Position numbers and translations under genes: made by a program
Notes under the pieces: model-generated
Database searches by the model: none
The model's input: the letters and a program-made list of their open reading frames with translations, nothing else
Told to the model about the DNA's origin: nothing
NCBI GenBank assembly: GCA_947846985.1
Contig: CANTUZ010000003.1
Location: 55,004,096 to 55,068,095 of the forward strand
From: Fratercula arctica
Lineage: Eukaryota; Chordata; Aves; Charadriiformes; Alcidae
Direction: 5' to 3'
DNA: 64,000 nt
Shown here: positions 58,986 to 64,000 of the stretch, in pieces
Position numbering within the stretch: the first letter of the stretch is position 1
Layout: each line of letters begins with the position of its first letter

Positions 58986-59569
58986 CATAGACTCACAGAA
59001 CGGGTTGGGTTAGAAGGGACCTTTAAAGGTCATCTAGTCCCACCCCGCTGCAAGGAGCAGGGACATCTTCAGCTACATCAGGTTGCTCAGAGCCCCGTCC
59101 AACCTGACCTTGAATGTTTCCAGGGATGGGGCATCTACCACCTCTCTGGGCAACCTGTGCCAAGTGTCTCACCACCCTCATTGTAAAAAATTTCTTCCTT
59201 ATATCTATTCTGAATCTACCCTCTTTCAGTTTAAAGCCATTACCCCTTGTCCTATTGCAACAGGCTCTGCTAAAAAGTTTGTCTCCGTCTTTCCTGTAGC
59301 CCCCCTTTAAGTACTGGAAGGCCAGTACAAGGTTTCCCTGGAGCCTTCTCCAGGCTGAACATCCCCAACTCTCAGCCTGTTCCCATAGGAGAGGTGCTCC
59401 AGCCCTCTGATCATCTTCACGGCCCTCCTCTGGACCTGCTCCAACAGGTCCATGTCCTTCTTATGTTGGGGACTCCAGAGCCAGATGCACTACTCCAGGT
59501 GGGGTCTCATGAGAGCAGAGTAGAGGGGGAGAAGCACCTCCCTCAACCTGCTGGCCGTGCTTCTTTTGT
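58985..59569 (-). mobile_element. CR1 LINE, older subfamily, minus strand
   Basis: The left end (TCATAGACTCACAGAACGGG, then AGAAGGGACCTTTAAAGGTCAT) is the reverse complement of a CR1 3' end. The element continues for about 585 bp into the ORF2 C-terminal region (right end ACCTGCTGGCCGTGCTTCTTTTG). Its minus-strand frame is broken, so it is older than the copies at 32.6 and 61 kb. It abuts the CpG island directly. Confidence 0.9.
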
Positions 59570-60552
59570 AACTTGCGGTTACTTTGGGTAGAACCTGCAG
59601 GCTCTGGCCTCTCGGTGCTGAAAGTCAGCGTGCAGGTTGCCACTCTGTCACCACAACTATTGATGCTTGATGTTGTAGGGAGAAGGAACGTGTTCCTTAC
59701 ACAAACCTTCTATGACAGGAGAGTGGTGCACAGTGACACACTTTTCAAGTCATACCTGTGGTGTGTTTTTTTTAAATGTGGATTGTACTATATCTTTATT
59801 GAAAAATAATAAGTAGGGCAGGAAAACTTTGAACTTTAATAAACTCAGCAAACAAGGGTGAAGTTTCTCCAAAAGTTCTTTTTTATTTCTTATACACAAA
59901 TCAGGACTTGTCCTGGGTGTCTTTCCTTTATCAATATTGCCAAAGATGTCTCATGTATTCCTCAAAATGAGATTTTAAAAAAATATTCTGTGTAAGAATG
60001 CAGTCATATGAAAGAATAAGATTACTATTGAACAATTATGACTCAGTATTCTATGTATAAGTCTGTGTGTAGAGGCTTGTGTGCCAGCAATTGGAGTGGT
60101 GGTGGTTTGGTGATGGGACATCACCTTCCTTTCCTCATCAGCACGTACAAATCACATGCTTTGAGAGACTATTTCCCTTCACATTGTCCAAGTGCTGCTG
60201 TTGGGGTGGAAGGACCTAACCCAGTGTGTGTGTATAGCCCTACTTGTTTTCCAGGCTTTACCCTTTTGTAGGGCAGTCAGGAAATAACTGCTTCTGCTGG
60301 GGTGGGAAGCTCACGCTGGCAGTTTAACACCAGCACAGAGGCTGTGACCAGAGTCAACGTTCAGGACTTCCCAAAAGCATGCACTTGTCCCCATCCAGGG
60401 CTGCACTTGCAGGGACTGACTAACTATGCCACCCGATTTGGAGTCAATTCCTTCTGAGGGAAAACGGTCTTGGTCAGTCCTGAATGGCAAATGCAATGGT
60501 ATAATATATATATAAAATATAAATTAAAATTTAATAATGTTTAAAATTACAT
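59570..60552. other. Intergenic, no gene seen
   Basis: This is AT-rich non-coding sequence between the old CR1 and duplication copy B. It contains the second copy of the 58-nt repeat (59983-60041) and an AT-rich run at about 60500-60552 next to the duplication border. Confidence 0.5.
59983..60041 (+). repeat. 58-nt dispersed repeat, copy 2
   Basis: Direct-orientation partner of 55420-55478. Shared words include ATGCAGTCAT, TACTATT and AACAATTATGA. Confidence 0.55.
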
Positions 60553-62619
60553 ATTTTCTTATCAGTGAAGATGCAAAAAGGTCCCCCCTTGTGTACCTGA
60601 CACTGCAAGCCTTGGGACTCGGTGCTTTTGAGTGCTCTGTGTCCCACTGTGCAAAGGGCTCTTTGGGACAAGTGCGCTGCAAGGCAGGGCTGCGAGAGTC
60701 CTTTCTGCCCCTGCTGGCTTCCCAGTGCAGCCCCTCGGTACAGGAATGCCGCTAGGGAAATGCTCTTTGGGGTGTGCAGTGCCTGCCCCTGTGAAGGGCT
60801 GTCGGCCCGCGAGCCAGGACACCTGGGTGGTTGCACTGGTGAGACTGCACCATCTAGTGCTGTCTTCTGAACACTCACCACTTGCCTTTCAGCCAAAAGG
60901 AGGCCTAACCGATTTCTCACAAGTCGACAGGGGTTGCACCTCAAATGTGTGCAGAACTGTTCTTCCTATTTCATAACACCCCAAAAGCTGGAGAAATTGA
61001 TGTGGCAAAGGCAGCAGCTTCTTCTAGCCACTCTCTTCCAATGATCTGCATGATCATTTTATCAATGATCTGGACGAGGGGATTGAGTGCACCCTCAGTA
61101 AGTTTGCAGACAACACCAAGCTAGCTGGGAGTGTTGATCTGCTTGAGGGTAGGAAGGCTCTACAGAGGGACCTGGACAGGCTGGATCAATGGGCCAAGGC
61201 CAGTTGTATGAGATTTAATAAGGCCAAGCACTGGGTCCTGCATTTTGGTCACAACAACCCCAAGCAACGCTACAGGCTTGGGGAAGAGTGGCTAGAAAGC
61301 TGCCCAGCAGAAGAGGACCTGGGGGTGCTGGTGGACAGCCAGCTTAATGTGAGCCAGCAGTGTGCCCAGGTGGCCAAGAAGGCCAACAGCATTCTGGCTT
61401 GTATCAGGAATAGCGTGGCCAGCAGGAGTAGGGAAGTGATCGTGCCTCTGTACTCGGCACTGGTGAGGCCTTACCTCGAGTACTGTGTTCAGTTCTGGGC
61501 CCCTCTGTACAAGAGCGACACTGAAGTGCTGGAGCATGTCCAGAGGAGAGCTACCAAGCTGGTGAGGGGTCTGGAGACCAAGCCATATGAGGAGAGGCTG
61601 AGGGAGCTGGGCATGTTTAGTTTGGAGAAGAGGAGGCTGAGGGGAGACCTCATTGCTCTCTACAACTACCTGAAAGGAGGCTGTAGAGAGGTGGGTGTTG
61701 GCCTCTTCTCCCAAGTGAATAATGACAGGACCAGAGGAAACGGTCTGAAGTTGTGGCAGGGGAGGTTTAGATTAGATATTAGGAAGAATTACTTTACTGA
61801 AGGAGTGGTCAGGCACCGGAACAGCCTGCCCAGGGAGGTGGTTGAATCACCATCCCTAGAGGTGTTTAAAAAACGTGTAGATTTGGCACTTCAGGGCATG
61901 CTCTGGTGGCAGAGATTGTAGGGGGTTTTTTTGTGTGTGCATGGTTGGACTCGATGATCTCAAAGGTCCTTTCCAACCATGAAGATTCTATGATTCTATG
62001 ATTCCCTGGTAGGGGAGCTTCCATCCAGCCTGGAGAGCCATTAAAGAGAAAAAATGCATGACAGTGCTAATTTGCATCAGTGATGTACATGTACAAAATG
62101 CACATGTGAAATACTAAGGTGCTTCAGTGGTCTCTGAAGGGAAAATGCAGATTCAGTTCTAGATTGCCAGCTGTATTCAGTGCCAGTCTGGATCAAGTCA
62201 GGAAAGGATAAGGCAACAGCAAAAACAGGGCCCAGAACCACAGCGGCTGCTCACTCGGCTCCTGCTCAGGTGCTGCCCTAAGGCACAGCTCCTGTGAAGG
62301 CCCGATGTGTGCAGGGAGCATCCCCTTTATGCTGCAGGAAGAGCGGCAGGTACGCTGGATACTGAGGCCAGAAAGAGATTAGGTCTGCTGCCTCTGCAGC
62401 CTTGCAAAAGGAACGGTTTGGTAGTTTCTGATAAGCCTGGAAGTCTTCAGAACTAACTGCAACAAGCCACAGGAAAGGTGTAGAGCAAACTTCCGAGCTG
62501 GAGGGCAGGAATCTGTCAGCTTATCCCAAAAAGCTTTCAGAAGTGGATCCACCTGCAGCCGAGCTGCTGAGGCTCTCCTGCTTCCTGGGGGATAGAGGGG
62601 ACACCTGCAGCATGATGGA
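60553..62619 (+). repeat. 1.1-kb recent duplication, copy B (split by CR1)
   Basis: The two halves, 60553-61039 and 62004-62619, together match copy A at 52404-53504 in order and orientation at about 98%. Copy B is interrupted by a 0.96-kb CR1. The left border lies in AT-rich sequence; the right border is at CATGATGGA, after which the loci differ. Confidence 0.92.
61040..62003 (+). mobile_element. Young CR1 LINE inserted in duplication copy B
   Basis: This 5'-truncated CR1 is about 0.96 kb and keeps an unbroken frame from 61043 to the stop at 61919-61921 for the end of ORF2 (last RT part and C-terminus). Recognisable parts are [18 protein letters not shown] and [13 protein letters not shown]. 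The FADD-type catalytic motif reads FADN, so the second aspartate is lost. The 3' end has GGTCCTTTCCAACCATGAAG and three ATTCTATG-type units. The flanking TTCC may be a 4-bp target duplication. The uninterrupted site exists in copy A. Confidence 0.95.
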
Positions 62620-64000
62620 GGAAGAAGAATGAGCACCCTCATCCAGGCAACTCTTTTGCTTGTAAGCGTGTGTTTAGTGACTTTGTGAGTTAATGAGCAT
62701 GTGAATTGTTGAAGCAATAAATTAGAGAATTGAGAATTTAGACTAAGTTGTCAAAAGAGGTTTGAGCCCTTGTTTAATTTTTACCTAGTGAGCTCATGAA
62801 ATAAAGCTTGATTCACAGAGTACCTTGCTCAGTGAATTTGAGAGACCTAAATGAACCATGACAATCCACAAAATAATTCATTGCTGAAACTGTAATTATA
62901 TAATGCAGTAGTAACAAAATGGAAAAAAGCTTTAACCATGTGGTTGAGAGATGAAGGAACAGGATTGAAGGAAACATGGATTTATTAGGAAGCTCCCTTA
63001 GAAATTGTTGGGGCTGCTTCAAAAGCAGGCCTGAGAGTCATCAGGCTGGAGCCAGGCTGTGGATGTGAGCTGAGGCACGCTGGAGCGCTGGGCTACCTCC
63101 TCCACACTCGACAGAGTAGTACAGTAAGTGCGCATTTCTGTTAACTTGCATTTTGTGGCTCTGCTTCTCTTCTCTGAGTAGATTTCCTAAGGTTGCAAGA
63201 AAGCTTTGGTTTTGGCCAAAGCAACATAGCATGGACTGAATATAAGGAAGTCCTGCAGGCAGCTCCTTTGGCACAAGGGCTTAAATAGTGGCACTGCAAG
63301 GGTGGCAACAGTTACTGACAGCTGCTCAAAGACCCTGCTGAGCTCTGCACCTCGGCACAGGTGATCTGTTAAAAAGCATGGATGCATAGACAGCTCGGCA
63401 GCAAGGCTGCACTGCAGAGAATGCGTGTTTCGTGGTTTTGGCTGAATGTCATTAAAACATGTCCTTTTTAATTGCAGGCTTGATAGAAGCCCATATATAA
63501 GGACAGTCAGTTTCTTTTCTAGAGATGATCATGGATCATCTGGCAAATACACATTAACGAGGTGTGCTGCAAAAGACATTGCTTATTTCTGTGTTTTGCC
63601 CTGGTTTTGGTATGAGTGGGATTTCATTATCCAGTGAAAACAACAGGCATTTTTACTAACAAAAACAAATGAACAAAACAAGAGCTGTAGAAACGGAAAC
63701 ATACTGCCTCAGGTAGGACAACAGCTGGGCTTTTTTAACAGACAGCCTTTATCACCACTGGTAGTGTATCACCTAGATTTCATTAGGAAGGTATGCTGCT
63801 GTAATTAACAATGTAATATTTGCAGTGTTGAAGTTGGAATGTTAAATGGAATTTGTTTTCTTTCAGTCGCCTAAATGTTCCTCATCATTCATAACTATGA
63901 AGTATATTGCCATATGGAAACATTTGTTGACTTTTAGGAAGGATGACAGACCTCCAAAACGAACTCTCCCTTAGTTCTGTTTACATTTTAAGATTAAACA
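62620..64000. other. Intergenic, no gene seen
   Basis: This is non-coding sequence to the window end. A pyrimidine-rich AG (TTTTTAATTGCAG at 63478) precedes a 53-codon open frame ending at 63637. It could be an exon of the unknown transcript from the 58.7-kb promoter, but the peptide resembles nothing I know. Confidence 0.45.

Noticed and set aside
52404..62619. The 1.1-kb direct duplication as the two LTRs of one provirus around the pol remnant
   Set aside because: The copies lack TG..CA ends, target-site duplication and a primer-binding site, and the interval holds a CpG island, an old CR1 and an AKAP12-exon copy that do not fit a provirus.
63446..63637. Possible exon after the acceptor at 63478
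   Set aside because: The peptide is short, resembles nothing known, ends at a stop with no donor and has no partner exon I can support.
46346..64000. ZBTB2 or RMND1 exons expected from mammalian synteny
   Set aside because: No BTB, zinc-finger or RMND1-like coding segment was found on either strand.

Overview
The window reads as bird nuclear DNA. It carries a large vertebrate gene with long introns, GC-rich promoter islands, several CR1 LINE fragments whose 3' ends carry the typical ATTCTATG-type tail, and a decayed avian-type endogenous retrovirus fragment. I cannot name the species. Two CR1 copies that are almost identical over their shared part suggest a lineage in which CR1 was recently active.

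The only protein-coding gene I can support is AKAP12 (gravin/SSeCKS), on the + strand from about 15 kb to about 46.3 kb. The model has these parts: a CpG-island promoter and N-myristoylated alpha first exon (15544-15660), exon 2 (25061-25247), an internal promoter with a very short beta first exon (27675-27699), a giant exon (36467-40311), a second large coding exon (41046-42980), a last exon with two codons and a stop (43679-43687), and a 3' UTR of about 2.3-2.6 kb with two good polyadenylation signals. All junctions have GT..AG borders and compatible phases. The predicted alpha form is 2030 residues and the beta form 1937. The WSK/polybasic modules and the PKA RII-binding helix are visible. 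The main oddity is a 734-bp phase-0 intron inside what I recall as one uninterrupted exon in mammals.

Region by region: 1-14.9 kb is intergenic with one CR1 scrap. 15-43.7 kb holds AKAP12 exons and introns, with CR1 pieces at 27.9, 32.6 and 35.3 kb. 43.7-46.3 kb is 3' UTR. 46.3-64 kb is a repeat-rich intergenic stretch. It holds a decayed copy of the AKAP12 terminal-exon region (about 55.57-56.05 kb), an ERV pol remnant (about 54.0-55.3 kb), an orphan CpG-island promoter (about 58.4-59.0 kb), an old CR1, and a 1.1-kb recent duplication (52.4-53.5 kb and 60.55-62.62 kb) whose second copy is split by a young CR1.

I found no RNA gene, CRISPR array or new multi-gene system. The most interesting signals are the extra AKAP12 intron, the duplicated terminal exon, the duplication with filled and empty CR1 sites, and the unassigned promoter at 58.7 kb. 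Gene family calls rest on recognised protein motifs read by eye; no alignment or database search was run.
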